This document shows, piece by piece, positions 1-7,355 of a stretch of DNA of 64,000 bases; the first letter of the stretch is position 1; each line of letters starts with the position of its first letter. The position numbers were made by a program, and so were the translations under genes. Origin of the DNA: Lutimonas halocynthiae (GTDB lineage: Bacteria > Bacteroidota > Bacteroidia > Flavobacteriales > Flavobacteriaceae); assembly GCF_030409835.1 (NCBI RefSeq), contig NZ_JAUFQO010000016.1, positions 372,001-436,000 of the forward strand. The letters run 5' to 3'. A model generated the notes under the pieces. That model searched no databases, was not told the origin of the DNA, and saw only the letters and a program-made list of their open reading frames with translations.

Positions 1-340
1 TGATGGAGGAGAAGGTGAAACGGTTACCTATTCAGTTGGTAATACCGGTTCAAGTGCCTATCTCTTTACGGGTGCTGATTTAAACAATGAGTCAAATCCT
101 GACTTCACATTCAAAAGAGGTCAGACTTATGTATTTGTTGTAAATGCTCCTGGTCATCCATTTTTAATAAAAACAACGGCATCTTTAGGAACTGGTGACA
201 CATATGATGATGGTGTTGCTAACAATGGAGCAGCCACTGGAACAATAACCTTTACAGTACCTATGGATGCGCCAGATACACTTTTCTATATATGTGAATT
301 TCATTCGGCAATGGTCGGTACTATTAATATAATCGATTAA
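1..340 (+). CDS. C-terminal part of a secreted cupredoxin-like protein (5' end outside window)
   Basis: An open frame runs from base 2 to the TAA at 338-340 and gives about 112 residues with no start inside the window. The visible part is a plastocyanin-type beta sandwich. A stretch reading FKRGQTYVFVVNAPGHPFLI is followed by a C-terminal FYICEFHSAMVGTINI, which resembles the Cys-x-x-His...Met copper loop of blue copper proteins. The upstream His (GHPFLI) would be the first ligand. Proteins like this in marine Bacteroidota are usually large secreted multidomain proteins with the cupredoxin repeat near the C-terminus. No sorting domain follows here. Copper binding is inferred from the ligand pattern. 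A strong terminator follows at 381. Confidence 0.7.
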   Translation, partial: DGGEGETVTYSVGNTGSSAYLFTGADLNNESNPDFTFKRGQTYVFVVNAPGHPFLIKTTASLGTGDTYDDGVANNGAATGTITFTVPMDAPDTLFYICEFHSAMVGTINIID

Positions 341-380
341 CATTCCCCCGAGTATGATTGATTAATCCCCCTGATAATTT

Positions 381-407
381 AAAAAACCCGGTTTATCCGG
401 GTTTTTT
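381..407 (+). terminator. Rho-independent terminator of the cupredoxin gene
   Basis: AAAAAACCCGG, a five-base loop and CCGGGTTTTTT form an 11-bp perfect hairpin that ends in a T-run. It lies 40 bases after the stop codon of the first gene and 33 bases before the pirin gene, so the pirin gene probably has its own promoter. Confidence 0.85.
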
Positions 408-439
408 ATTTAACTATCTTTACAAGAAATCATGATAAA

Positions 440-1453
440 ATGACTAATCCAGTAATACAAATTACCCCGCTTGGCTTTCCGTGGGAAACGAGTGATCCCT
501 TCTTGTTTTGCGTACACCATGAAGATTTTTATCCAAAAGGGAACAAGAAGCTAGGGCCAGATGTCTCTTTAGAAGGACGCAACTTAGGCAATGACTTTAA
601 CATTAAAGATGGGTTTAGGATGTACCACGGCGAAACAGTACCTGGATTTCCAGCACATCCTCATCGTGGATTTGAGACCGTTACAATCGCGAAAAAAGGT
701 TTGGTAGATCATTCTGATTCGATAGGAGCGGCCGGAAGATTTGGAAATGGTGATGTACAGTGGATGACAGCTGGGCGAGGAGTGCAACATGCCGAGATGT
801 TCCCGCTATTAAATCAAAAGGAAGAGAACCCCTTTGAATTATTTCAGATTTGGTTGAATCTTCCAAAAGTTAAAAAAATGGCTGATCCTCATTTTGCTAT
901 GCTGTGGAAAGAAGACATTCCAGTTTATGTTTATAAAGATAAGAATGGGTTTGGCACCAAAATAGATCTCATTGCAGGTCAAATGGAGGGGGTTACGGCT
1001 CCCAGTCCAGCCCCTGATTCCTGGGCGGCTGACCCAAAGAACGAAGTCGCAATTTGGACTATTAAGATGGAGGCGAATGCAACTTTTCAATTGCCAAAGG
1101 CTTCTGAAGGCATCAATAGACGCTTATATTTTTATAAAGGCGGCGCTATGAAAGTTGCAGATAAAGACATCCCAACATATCATGCAGCAAGATTGCAAGC
1201 TGAAGGTGAAGTAATGTTAGAGAATGGGGAGGAAGATTCTTTTTTACTTCTTTTACAAGGCAGGCCCATTGCAGAAACTGTAGTTCAACACGGACCATTT
1301 GTTATGAATACGGCTCAAGAAATACAAAATACGATGAATGTTTTTCAGGCAACGCAGTTTGGTGGATGGCCTTGGCCCACTTATGATCATGTGCACCCTC
1401 ATCACGAAGGACGTTTTGCAAAATTTGCCGATGGAACTTTAGTTAAAAAATAA
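440..1453 (+). CDS. Pirin family protein (bicupin)
   Basis: A 337-residue protein of the pirin family, cytosolic bicupins that bind a single iron and in some cases act as quercetin dioxygenases or redox-sensing cofactors. The N-terminal cupin carries the full metal-site pattern: His73 and His75 in AHPHRGFETVT, then His117 and Glu119 in GRGVQHAEMF. These match the two His, one His and one Glu ligand set of human pirin. The C-terminal cupin (about residues 200-300) lacks an obvious metal site, as is usual. It is longer than the typical 230-290 residues, with an extra N-terminal stretch. It is monocistronic between two terminators. The substrate cannot be told from sequence. Confidence 0.9.
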   Translation: MTNPVIQITPLGFPWETSDPFLFCVHHEDFYPKGNKKLGPDVSLEGRNLGNDFNIKDGFRMYHGETVPGFPAHPHRGFETVTIAKKGLVDHSDSIGAAGRFGNGDVQWMTAGRGVQHAEMFPLLNQKEENPFELFQIWLNLPKVKKMADPHFAMLWKEDIPVYVYKDKNGFGTKIDLIAGQMEGVTAPSPAPDSWAADPKNEVAIWTIKMEANATFQLPKASEGINRRLYFYKGGAMKVADKDIPTYHAARLQAEGEVMLENGEEDSFLLLLQGRPIAETVVQHGPFVMNTAQEIQNTMNVFQATQFGGWPWPTYDHVHPHHEGRFAKFADGTLVKK

Positions 1454-1570
1454 AGCTCAAAAGTGATAAAGTAAATTTTTTTAATTTTTTTTCCATTATG
1501 GGTTGACTTTTGTCTTTTAAGCGCACTAATGGATACTTAAATCAATCAAAATAAAGAAACTTTTCCCCCG

Positions 1571-1597
1571 AAACCCCTGTTAAAGCAGGGGTTTTTT
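1571..1597 (+). terminator. Terminator of the pirin gene
   Basis: AAACCCCTG, the loop TTAAAG and CAGGGGTTT form a 9-bp perfect stem that continues into TTTTT. It lies 118 bases after the pirin stop codon, leaving a long 3' UTR with no reading frame in it. Confidence 0.85.
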
Positions 1598-1713
1598 TAT
1601 TTTTCCTTATAGATCATTATATGTAACATTTATTACTTTTTATATGATTTTTATCACAACTTTTATCTGAATATATTTTTAATTTTACCTTGTCGTGATG
1701 TAAAATTTGAATT

Positions 1714-2127
1714 ATGAAAACTTATAATAAATCTTGGAAACAAAAAGTTGAACATAAAATAAGTAACGATTGGACTTCGTTTTCTAACCCTATGAGTTTG
1801 AAAATTGAGGAAGATAATAGCAGTACCATTTTCATTTCTGCATCCTTGGAATTCACTAACCTACATAAAAGAGAAATAGATAAAAAACAACAAGGTTCTT
1901 TGTACTATAAAATTTTGGTAAATGACCAAGAGCTGGTTGAGTACCATGTTATAGATCCTTCGAATGATAGAAAGCATTCTGATGTTAGCCTCCATGCGGT
2001 GTCTCAAATACCTGCTGGAGAGAATACCATAGAAGTATTCTATAAAGTTTCAAAAAATAGTTCTTGGGAACTTTTAGGAAATCAAAGTAAAAGACATTTG
2101 AGTGTTTTGTCTTTCCCACAAAGCTAA
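1714..2127 (+). CDS. Hypothetical protein, probable small beta-sandwich
   Basis: 137 residues, no signal peptide or membrane segment; I do not recognise the family. The sequence alternates polar and hydrophobic residues (SSTIFISASLEFTNL, SLYYKILVNDQEL, NTIEVFYKVSKNSSWELL), which suggests an all-beta domain of the immunoglobulin or jelly-roll type. It ends a few residues after the last predicted strand, so it looks complete. The start ATG at 1714 is the first in frame and has no purine-rich ribosome site, which is normal for this phylum. It stands alone, with about 170 bases to the next small gene. No function is proposed. Confidence 0.6.
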   Translation: MKTYNKSWKQKVEHKISNDWTSFSNPMSLKIEEDNSSTIFISASLEFTNLHKREIDKKQQGSLYYKILVNDQELVEYHVIDPSNDRKHSDVSLHAVSQIPAGENTIEVFYKVSKNSSWELLGNQSKRHLSVLSFPQS

Positions 2128-2295
2128 CGAAAGACCGATTATCCATTTTTTTTGATTTTTATTTAACAGAGCATCCCTGTCAGAATGTCTATATTTACAT
2201 TGTATTTAGCCGATTGAATCATAAGATAAAACATAATCTATGGCTTGTTTTTAAAGCTCTAGAAGTTCAATCCAGCAATATGTTAATTTGTTTAT

Positions 2296-2418
2296 ATGGA
2301 AGGATTTGATATTGTAATGGTTATTGCCATTATTCTCTTCGCCAGATTAGGAGTGCGTTTGGTCACTGAGTATATCAGGCTTAAAAAAGATCAGAAAAGT
2401 AATTCAAATCAAGATTGA
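2296..2418 (+). CDS. Small single-pass membrane protein (40 aa)
   Basis: An ATG at 2296 opens a 40-codon frame ending in TGA at 2416-2418. The product starts MEGFDIVMVIAIILFARLGV and continues with a strongly charged tail (TEYIRLKKDQKSN). That is one N-terminal hydrophobic helix of about 18 residues followed by a basic cytoplasmic end, the usual shape of small bacterial membrane proteins. Its end overlaps the 3' end of the convergent membrane-protein gene by 10 bases. It may work with that gene or only sit near it. Length alone is not proof of coding; the amphipathic layout is the main support. Confidence 0.45.
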   Translation: MEGFDIVMVIAIILFARLGVRLVTEYIRLKKDQKSNSNQD

Positions 2419-2831
2419 TTGGCAGTTATCCTTTCAGTGATTTTACCACCAATATATGCCATTGGTATATAAGCAAATACAATATCAATTACTGCAAACC
2501 AAGTAGGCCCCGGAATCATATAGTTGACCATAATTCCTCCAATTAAAAATAATATACCAACCACTAGCGCAAATTTCATTTTGTTATTAAATGCAACCAA
2601 ACTAGCTACAATGCCACCTGCTAAAGTGCCTAAGGCGTGGGCTAAAAACGGGAAAATAAAATATTCATAGGATAAGGTGGGCATAACAGCCACTAAGGCC
2701 TCCATGTTGTCGGGGTCAATTCCTTCGATCGGAAGGAGTGTATGACCAGCTTTGATGAGTCCCATATTGACAATACTACCAACCACCCATCCTAAAATAA
2801 CAGCTAAAATATTTTTAAGTATCGGATTCAT
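2409..2831 (-). CDS. Four-helix integral membrane protein, unknown function
   Basis: 140 residues with four hydrophobic segments: about residues 5-27 (ILAVILGWVVGSIVNMGL), 58-80 (FPFLAHALGTLAGGIVASLV), 86-107 and 112-130. Small residues (Gly, Ala) are packed within the helices, as in compact bundled membrane proteins. Similar short four-helix proteins are common in Flavobacteriia and carry no assigned function. The loop between helices 1 and 2 (PIEGIDPDNMEALVAV) is acidic and probably outside. It is transcribed alone on the minus strand. Confidence 0.7.
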   Translation of the reverse strand: MNPILKNILAVILGWVVGSIVNMGLIKAGHTLLPIEGIDPDNMEALVAVMPTLSYEYFIFPFLAHALGTLAGGIVASLVAFNNKMKFALVVGILFLIGGIMVNYMIPGPTWFAVIDIVFAYIPMAYIGGKITERITANQS

Positions 2832-3090
2832 GTGCTTTGTTTTCTTATCGTAAATAACATTTTTCTAGGACATATTAGAAGTTTATTCATCTTGATGAGC
2901 CAGAAGATTAATATACTTAAAAAAAATTAATTGAAGTCAGCGGTGTATAAATCAATGATTAAATGTTTTTTTTTGTTTAATAAATTGTAATTTAGTAGGG
3001 TATGGGCATGTTATTCTTTTTCTTTTTGATTTTACTGTAAAATTTTATTAATTTCAGGAAATATTAAATTGACAAAACAATTCGATAAAG

Positions 3091-3124
3091 AATAGATGCT
3101 ATTGGTATATAAATAGATGCCATT
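3091..3124. repeat. Pair of 13-base direct repeats, 21-base period (possible operator)
   Basis: AATAGATGCTATT at 3091-3103 and AATAGATGCCATT at 3112-3124 differ at one base and are spaced 21 bases apart, two helical turns. They lie 75-110 bases before the start of the hypothetical gene at 3200, inside a 368-base gene-free stretch (2832-3199). That stretch otherwise shows only A/T-rich sequence and no hairpin or frame I would trust. A regulator binding two sites on one face of the helix would fit, but no regulator can be named. Confidence 0.35.
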
Positions 3125-3199
3125 CATCCTAATTCGATTCATGTCATATGAAATAATATTTTAACTTGTATCATATTAATAATTTAAACCTTTATAAAA

Positions 3200-3550
3200 A
3201 TGAAATTAGTAGTTAGCGAAATAAATCATTATTGGGTTCACTTTCAAGCCGGACGTACTAAGAGCAGTCTGTTATATCCAAGAGCAATCATAAAATGCTA
3301 TCATGATGATGATTATGTATTACAGGCAAGTTTCTATCCTGACGGTAAGAGCCTTCCTGAAAATTATCATGATGTTAATTCTAAATTAGTGTATTTGCGC
3401 TATCCAATGTCTATGTATGCAAATGTTATTGATATACTTAGAAATGAAAAACCAGTTTACTTTAGTTATTCTGAAAAAACAAATCTTGGTTATATAAGAA
3501 CAGGTAAAGAGCCCATTGGTGAAGGAGAAAACGACGCCGACTTCTTTTAG
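3200..3550 (+). CDS. Hypothetical protein (116 aa)
   Basis: A soluble 116-residue protein without signal or membrane segments; I do not recognise the family. It has a mixed alpha/beta look (KLVVSEINHYWVHFQAG, DYVLQASFYPDG, KPVYFSYSEKTNLGYIRTG) and an acidic tail (GEGENDADFF). The start ATG has the long A/T-rich leader common in this window. A terminator-like hairpin follows at 3638, so it is a single-gene unit. Codon use and amino-acid composition look like a real gene. Confidence 0.55.
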   Translation: MKLVVSEINHYWVHFQAGRTKSSLLYPRAIIKCYHDDDYVLQASFYPDGKSLPENYHDVNSKLVYLRYPMSMYANVIDILRNEKPVYFSYSEKTNLGYIRTGKEPIGEGENDADFF

Positions 3551-3637
3551 GAAGAACATCGTTCATATTTATCATAAACTACTTTAGCTGTCTAAATAAA
3601 TTCTTTTAAACATAAGAATTCATTTTGCTAAAACAAT

Positions 3638-3676
3638 AAGGCCCAGTCACAATCTGTTGTGTACTGGGCTTTGTTG
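3638..3676 (+). terminator. Terminator-like hairpin between convergent genes
   Basis: GGCCCAGT followed by CACAA, a TCTG loop, TTGTG, a bulged T and ACTGGGC give about 12 paired bases ending in TTTGTTGTTTT. The T-run is interrupted by G, so efficiency is uncertain. It lies between the plus-strand gene ending at 3550 and the minus-strand PP-loop gene ending at 3694. Confidence 0.65.
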
Positions 3677-3693
3677 TTTTGATTTTAATAATT

Positions 3694-4512
3694 TTAAGCC
3701 AGAGGGTCTCTTTTTTTACCCTTGAATAGACCTACATTGATGAGTTGTGATCTTAATCCTAATTTTGCGGGCCAGAATACTTTTCTATAGTAGAATGAAA
3801 CAGCTCTTCTGCTAGCAGGGATGCGCCATCCAAATGATTCATCTAACGCAACAATGCATGGTCTGCATATGCCACATGGTTTTTCGTTTTGAGTAGGGTA
3901 GTGGCAAAACCAGGTCATATTCATGATATCCTGCCAACCTAGATCATTAGAAATCTTCCTCATTTTAATTTTAGTAAGCTCCATTAGGGGGAAGGTAAAA
4001 TATTTAAATATTCGAAAATCATCTAAAGCCATATGAATTGGGTCAATAATAAAGCTTTCCTGTCCACCAATCATGGCTTTCTTAAGTAGGGGCTTAAGAT
4101 TAAAATGACTTGGATCTGGATTTTCATGATCTTGAACAGAAAGTTGCATTTGGGTAATATTTTTAGAACAACAGAATCTTGCTAGCCATTCATATTGTGT
4201 GCCGACATGGTATTTATTCAGTATAGATCTATACGCATCACTGATTTCAGAATTTGGAGGGATGTCTCCTACAGCATTGTATTGAGTTGGTTTTAATAAT
4301 TCAGCAGTAAAAGGATGGTTTAAAAAAAGATAATTTTTAATCTGCTTCATGACTCTTATTTCCTTTCCTGTTGAAGGACGCTTCTCATGAATTAAATAAT
4401 AGGGGCTAACCTCACATTTATAAATTAGCAATAGTTGTAATAGTTGAAAGGTAGAATCCCATCCGCCTGTCCAAAGTAAGTTCACTTTTTTATTTTCCAT
4501 CTTGCATAGCAT
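3694..4512 (-). CDS. QueC/ExsB-like PP-loop ATP pyrophosphatase with zinc site
   Basis: 272 residues. The N-terminus carries a PP-loop, LLWTGGWDSTFQLL (residues 12-25), a variant of the SGGxDS motif that binds ATP in adenylating enzymes. The C-terminal third contains Cys-(9)-CGICRPC, the Cys4 zinc pattern of 7-cyano-7-deazaguanine synthase (QueC). QueC makes preQ0 for queuosine or 7-deazaguanine-modified DNA, but I see no queD, queE or folE neighbours, and the middle of the protein is unlike canonical QueC. It could be a paralog that uses another substrate, for example in surface sugar or small-molecule amidation. A second ATG at codon 5 (MENKK) is an equally good start. It lies downstream of a small membrane protein and may be co-transcribed with it. 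Confidence 0.7.
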   Translation of the reverse strand: MLCKMENKKVNLLWTGGWDSTFQLLQLLLIYKCEVSPYYLIHEKRPSTGKEIRVMKQIKNYLFLNHPFTAELLKPTQYNAVGDIPPNSEISDAYRSILNKYHVGTQYEWLARFCCSKNITQMQLSVQDHENPDPSHFNLKPLLKKAMIGGQESFIIDPIHMALDDFRIFKYFTFPLMELTKIKMRKISNDLGWQDIMNMTWFCHYPTQNEKPCGICRPCIVALDESFGWRIPASRRAVSFYYRKVFWPAKLGLRSQLINVGLFKGKKRDPLA

Positions 4513-4556
4513 ATTGAATTCACAGCACTTAGATGGTAAATTTAAAGTTTATTTTT

Positions 4557-4757
4557 TTATTTCCGATTCTTGAAAATTAGTGCTTGCATTAAATTTAAAA
4601 CCAATTGTATTAAAATTGGCAGCCATAATGGCGCAAAAACCCACCAGAAAGACCAATGAATAACAGCAAAATATTTTAATAGCGCAAAAACAATAGTTAG
4701 TATTGACGCGGATACCATAAACCAATTTTTGTCTTGTAGTCTTATCATTGTATTCAA
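4557..4757 (-). CDS. Small two-helix membrane protein (Fragile-X-F/TMEM185-like fold)
   Basis: 66 residues with two hydrophobic helices (about 13-31 and 38-60). The motif WWVFAPLWLPILIQLVL is typical of very short bacterial proteins annotated as transmembrane Fragile-X-F-like. The function of these is unknown. It lies 44 bases upstream of the PP-loop gene on the same strand, so the two probably form one transcript. The alternative start at codon 4 (MIRLQDK) cannot be excluded. A -7 box with an FNR-type palindrome sits just upstream. Confidence 0.6.
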   Translation of the reverse strand: MNTMIRLQDKNWFMVSASILTIVFALLKYFAVIHWSFWWVFAPLWLPILIQLVLNLMQALIFKNRK

Positions 4758-4770
4758 ATAAAATGTACTA

Positions 4771-4813
4771 CAAAGTTATAATTATAAAATTCAAGTAGAT
4801 TGATTTAAATCAG
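4771..4813 (-). promoter_or_regulatory. Promoter with -7 box and FNR/CRP-type palindrome
   Basis: On the minus strand an exact TAnnTTTG box (TAACTTTG, 4771-4778) precedes the small membrane gene by 13 bases. Upstream lies an FNR-type dyad at 4800-4813: TTGAT-TTAA-ATCAG on the plus strand, one base from the classical TTGATnnnnATCAA. The dyad is centred about 40 bases from the expected transcription start, the class II activator position. Regulation by a CRP/FNR-family protein is inferred. Confidence 0.4.
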
Positions 4814-4944
4814 TCGGGTTTGTTCCACCACACCCAAACATTGAATGTAGTTTTTCCAAAAAACCTGGTTTAGAGTCATATTCAGCCTTAGTATGCCTGG
4901 AGTCGATTCTGTTAAGACAACAGCCCGTATTTAGTAAGGATTAT

Positions 4945-5091
4945 TTAGTCTTTCAACAATGATCCTAACTTATTCTTTAGCTCCAGCATATCATGTCTCA
5001 GTTCAAAAAGTTCTTGAATGCTCATGCCTTTAAACACAGTATCATTCATTCCCTCATATCTGACGTACAAATCTATAGTTTCTCGATCCAT
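4945..5091 (-). CDS. Possible small protein (48 aa)
   Basis: An ATG at 5091 opens 48 codons to TAA at 4945-4947. The product begins MDRETIDLYVRYEGMNDTVF and continues into a helix rich in Glu, Leu and Lys (ELFELRHDMLELKNKL). The balanced charge pattern and heptad-like Leu spacing look like a real short helical protein, perhaps a coiled coil or a remnant of a longer gene. It overlaps a plus-strand frame (4993-5250) whose composition is less convincing. No family is recognised. Confidence 0.3.
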   Translation of the reverse strand: MDRETIDLYVRYEGMNDTVFKGMSIQELFELRHDMLELKNKLGSLLKD

Positions 5092-5356
5092 AAATTAGAT
5101 AACGAATTTTTTCAAAAAATAGTTTATTGCGAATTAATATGGCCTCAGATTTATGACATTGCAGGTCGCACAAATATCATTGGTGTGTTATTAATTTTGA
5201 TAGTTATTGGAGCTCATAGAAGATATAAACGTAAGCGTTGCGTATATTAGATATTCAGGTCACTATATATACCCCCGTTAAGATTATTTTTTGAAGGGGT
5301 TTCTTTTGCTGATAATTCTCATGCTTTATTATTTATGGTCATTCTACTTTTAATGT

Positions 5357-5533
5357 ATGAAAAAAATCAATAATAAAACAATTGGATACTTGTTCATAAT
5401 TGCAGGGTTTTTGATCATAATCACAAACGCAATTCAATATTTTTTCAGCAATTATTCAACACTTTTAACTACAATGACAATAGGTCTTTCCCTTGTAGTT
5501 GTCGGCTTATTTTACTCTAAAAAAGAGAAGTAA
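5357..5533 (+). CDS. Small two-helix membrane protein (58 aa)
   Basis: The frame from ATG 5357 to TAA 5531-5533 encodes 58 residues: a basic start (MKKINNKT), a first helix (IGYLFIIAGFLIIITNAI), a short polar loop, a second helix (TIGLSLVVVGLFY) and a basic end (SKKEK). The same layout and nearly the same length recur in the minus-strand gene at 27611-27784 (57 residues). Both look like members of a class of tiny two-pass proteins common in Flavobacteriia. Function is unknown. TACTTTTA, one base from the -7 consensus, lies just upstream. Confidence 0.5.
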   Translation: MKKINNKTIGYLFIIAGFLIIITNAIQYFFSNYSTLLTTMTIGLSLVVVGLFYSKKEK

Positions 5534-5718
5534 TAAGGTCATTCAGACCACCATGCCAAAACTGCATTCTCTTGGTGACCTGAGTCACATTATGTTATGG
5601 ATTTATTTAACTATATTTGATAGTAAGGTTGGATATTTTGAGTTGATCCATCCATTTTACAATATCAGTTTTTGAAAAAATCCCCTGTTTTTAAAAACTT
5701 TCTCATAGGATATTGTTG

Positions 5719-5753
5719 AAAAACCCGAGTGAAATCAATCGCTCGGGTTTTTT
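5719..5753 (+). terminator. Rho-independent terminator
   Basis: AAAAACCCGAGTGA, a short loop and TCGCTCGGGTTTTTT form a long stem followed by T6. It closes whatever is transcribed from the small genes upstream and isolates the lipoprotein gene at 5886. The rest of 5534-5885 shows no convincing reading frame. Confidence 0.85.
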
Positions 5754-5885
5754 ATTATATACTTCCTCTAAATAGATTATTTCGACACATACTTAAACTT
5801 GTCCTAATTCTTCATTTCAAGAAAATATGAGACTTCATTACTTTAGTTGTTATTGATATTTGTATCGAAAATAAATCTTAACGAT

Positions 5886-6341
5886 ATGAAAAATTTAAAA
5901 ATTATTCTAAAAAATCATTCTATTCTAGTATTAATTGTTTTGACTGTAATGTGTAACTCTTGCATAGATCCTGATGATATTGAATTTAAGTTTGGCGACA
6001 CAAATTATGTCGATGAAACATTTTTTTCACCGCCCAATTGGATTATTGGCAAATGGGAAGCCGCTCCACTAAATGATTTAGGCGAGAAGGTTGTATTTGA
6101 ATTTACTTCAGATAATATTATTGACCCCTTTTATGGGGATCGTAACGAGGTGATCAACCTTCATAGGAGTTTAGGCTTGAGAGCAAATGTCGATGAAACA
6201 AAATCAGACATCATGTATGACATGATTATTTATTGGGGTATAGATCCTTACAGGTATTCGTTTCAAAAAATTGATGAAAACACCTTGTTTGTTAAAGAAG
6301 GTTTCATAGATGGACAAATCGAGCTTAAAAGGACTGAATAA
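5886..6341 (+). CDS. Lipoprotein, lipocalin-like size, unknown function
   Basis: Starting at the second in-frame ATG (5886) gives 151 residues with a clear signal peptide: basic MKNLKIILKNH, hydrophobic SILVLIVLTVMC, then NSC with Cys26 as the likely lipidation site. I prefer this start because the 13 codons upstream would bury the signal. The mature part begins with the acidic CIDPDD, a pattern seen in surface-exported lipoproteins of this phylum. The body contains FSPPNWIIGKWEAAPLND and later FQKIDENTLFVKEGF, a beta-rich arrangement like lipocalin-type domains. No enzyme motif is visible. A box one base from TAnnTTTG (GATATTTG) lies upstream. Confidence 0.6.
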   Translation: MKNLKIILKNHSILVLIVLTVMCNSCIDPDDIEFKFGDTNYVDETFFSPPNWIIGKWEAAPLNDLGEKVVFEFTSDNIIDPFYGDRNEVINLHRSLGLRANVDETKSDIMYDMIIYWGIDPYRYSFQKIDENTLFVKEGFIDGQIELKRTE

Positions 6342-6502
6342 TATCATTCACAGGAATGATCGATTTTTAAGCATTAATTTGTCAATAAATAGAAGTGGTA
6401 GGTGTTAGTACAACCTGTTAAAACTAGCTTTTAAGAATGCTGACATTAATAAAGGTCGCTTTGTTAAATAGTTGATAAATAAAAAGAAAACTCAAAAAAA
6501 AG

Positions 6503-6586
6503 TGCGCATGACTGGACTCGAACCAGCACGTCCTTGCGAACACAGCCCCCTCAAGGCTGCATGTCTACCAATTTCACCACATGCGC
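6503..6586 (-). tRNA. tRNA-Leu (anticodon GAG)
   Basis: The minus strand gives a 7-bp acceptor stem (GCGCATG with CATGCGC), a D-arm with TGGTGAAATTGGTAGACA, an anticodon arm CAGCC-TTGAGGG-GGCTG with anticodon GAG, a long variable arm and a T-arm with GGTTCGAGTCC. The discriminator is A and CCA is not encoded. Length is 84 bases, a class II tRNA as expected for leucine. Confidence 0.95.
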
Positions 6587-6600
6587 ATTGTAAGTAAATA

Positions 6601-6608
6601 CAAATCTA
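6601..6608 (-). promoter_or_regulatory. -7 promoter element of tRNA-Leu
   Basis: TAGATTTG on the minus strand matches TAnnTTTG exactly and ends 14 bases before the tRNA-Leu 5' end. The same 14-base spacing is seen for tRNA-Lys. No TTG is found at -33. The box adjoins the terminator T-run of the upstream tRNA-Lys. Confidence 0.6.
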
Positions 6609-6633
6609 AAAAAAAATCCGTCAGAAGACGGAT
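6608..6633 (-). terminator. Terminator of tRNA-Lys
   Basis: Read on the minus strand, ATCCGTC-TTCT-GACGGAT is a 7-bp perfect hairpin followed by nine T. It lies between the two tRNA genes, 19 bases after tRNA-Lys, so the tRNAs are separate transcription units. Confidence 0.8.
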
Positions 6634-6652
6634 TAATTATTTGAACTTTTAG

Positions 6653-6725
6653 TGACCTGGCTGGGGCTCGAACCCAGGACCCTCTCCTTAAAAGGGAGAT
6701 GCTCTACCAACTGAGCTACCAGGTC
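6653..6725 (-). tRNA. tRNA-Lys (anticodon TTT)
   Basis: 73 bases on the minus strand: acceptor GACCTGG pairs with CCAGGTC, the D-arm reads TAGCTCAGTTGGTAGAGCA, the anticodon stem is TCTCC/GGAGA with loop CTTTTAA (anticodon TTT), and the T-arm contains GGTTCGAGCCC. CCA is not encoded. Confidence 0.95.
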
Positions 6726-6739
6726 AAATAATTCGGATG

Positions 6740-6769
6740 CAAAGATACATGGTATTATTAATTAAACAA
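6740..6769 (-). promoter_or_regulatory. Promoter of tRNA-Lys
   Basis: TTG (6767-6769), a 19-base spacer and TATCTTTG (6740-6747) on the minus strand match the Bacteroidota consensus TTG-N19-TAnnTTTG completely. The box ends 14 bases before the mature tRNA end. Confidence 0.75.
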
Positions 6770-6835
6770 GCGTTTTTTTTAAAAAAAAATTAAAGATATT
6801 TGTCGGCAATTTACAACACTATGAATCAGTAATTT

Positions 6836-7354
6836 ATGAAGACGGTACTTTTAGGATATATGGGCAGTGGAAAATCAACAGTGGCAAAATTGCTTGCAAA
6901 AGCCTTGAATCTGTCTTTTACTGACCTCGATGATTATATAGAAAAGAAGGAAAAAAAGAGCATTAAAGAATTATTTAAGGCTAAAGGAGAAATCTATTTC
7001 AGGTTACAGGAAAGCAAATATTTAAAAGAAGTGTTAGAAGATGCCAGTCCGGGCATTATAGCGCTAGGAGGAGGAACACCCTGCTATGCAAATAATATGG
7101 AATTGATAAAACAATTTTCAGAGTCTTTTTATTTAAAAGGCAGTATTGCAACAATTAGTGAAAGACTGCAATCCGAAAAAAGTCAGAGGCCCTTGATTGC
7201 TGCCTTAAACGAAGCGCAATTAACTGAATTTATAGCAAAACACTTATTTGAAAGAAGGGCTTATTATGAACAAGCTTCTAAAACTGTTATTATAGATGGT
7301 AAATCGGCAGAAGCGATCAAAGATGAATTGTTAATTGGTTTAAAGACGATTTAA
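6836..7354 (+). CDS. aroK: Shikimate kinase
   Basis: 172 residues, the usual length of bacterial shikimate kinase, which phosphorylates shikimate in the chorismate pathway in the cytosol. The N-terminus has Walker A GYMGSGKST (residues 7-15). It is followed by DLDDYIE (Mg and shikimate-binding Asp), the shikimate-binding Arg in FRLQES, GIIALGGGTPCY (the GGG shikimate loop) and the lid region with RPLI. The start ATG overlaps no other good candidate. The neighbouring phosphoribosyltransferase gene converges with a single-base gap, so there is no room for a separate terminator. Confidence 0.95.
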   Translation: MKTVLLGYMGSGKSTVAKLLAKALNLSFTDLDDYIEKKEKKSIKELFKAKGEIYFRLQESKYLKEVLEDASPGIIALGGGTPCYANNMELIKQFSESFYLKGSIATISERLQSEKSQRPLIAALNEAQLTEFIAKHLFERRAYYEQASKTVIIDGKSAEAIKDELLIGLKTI

Positions 7355-7355
7355 A

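Noticed and set aside
4993-5250. Plus-strand 85-codon frame
   Set aside because: Its first half is antisense to a better-looking minus-strand frame; composition is poor and no start or promoter supports it. Only its last hydrophobic part could be real.
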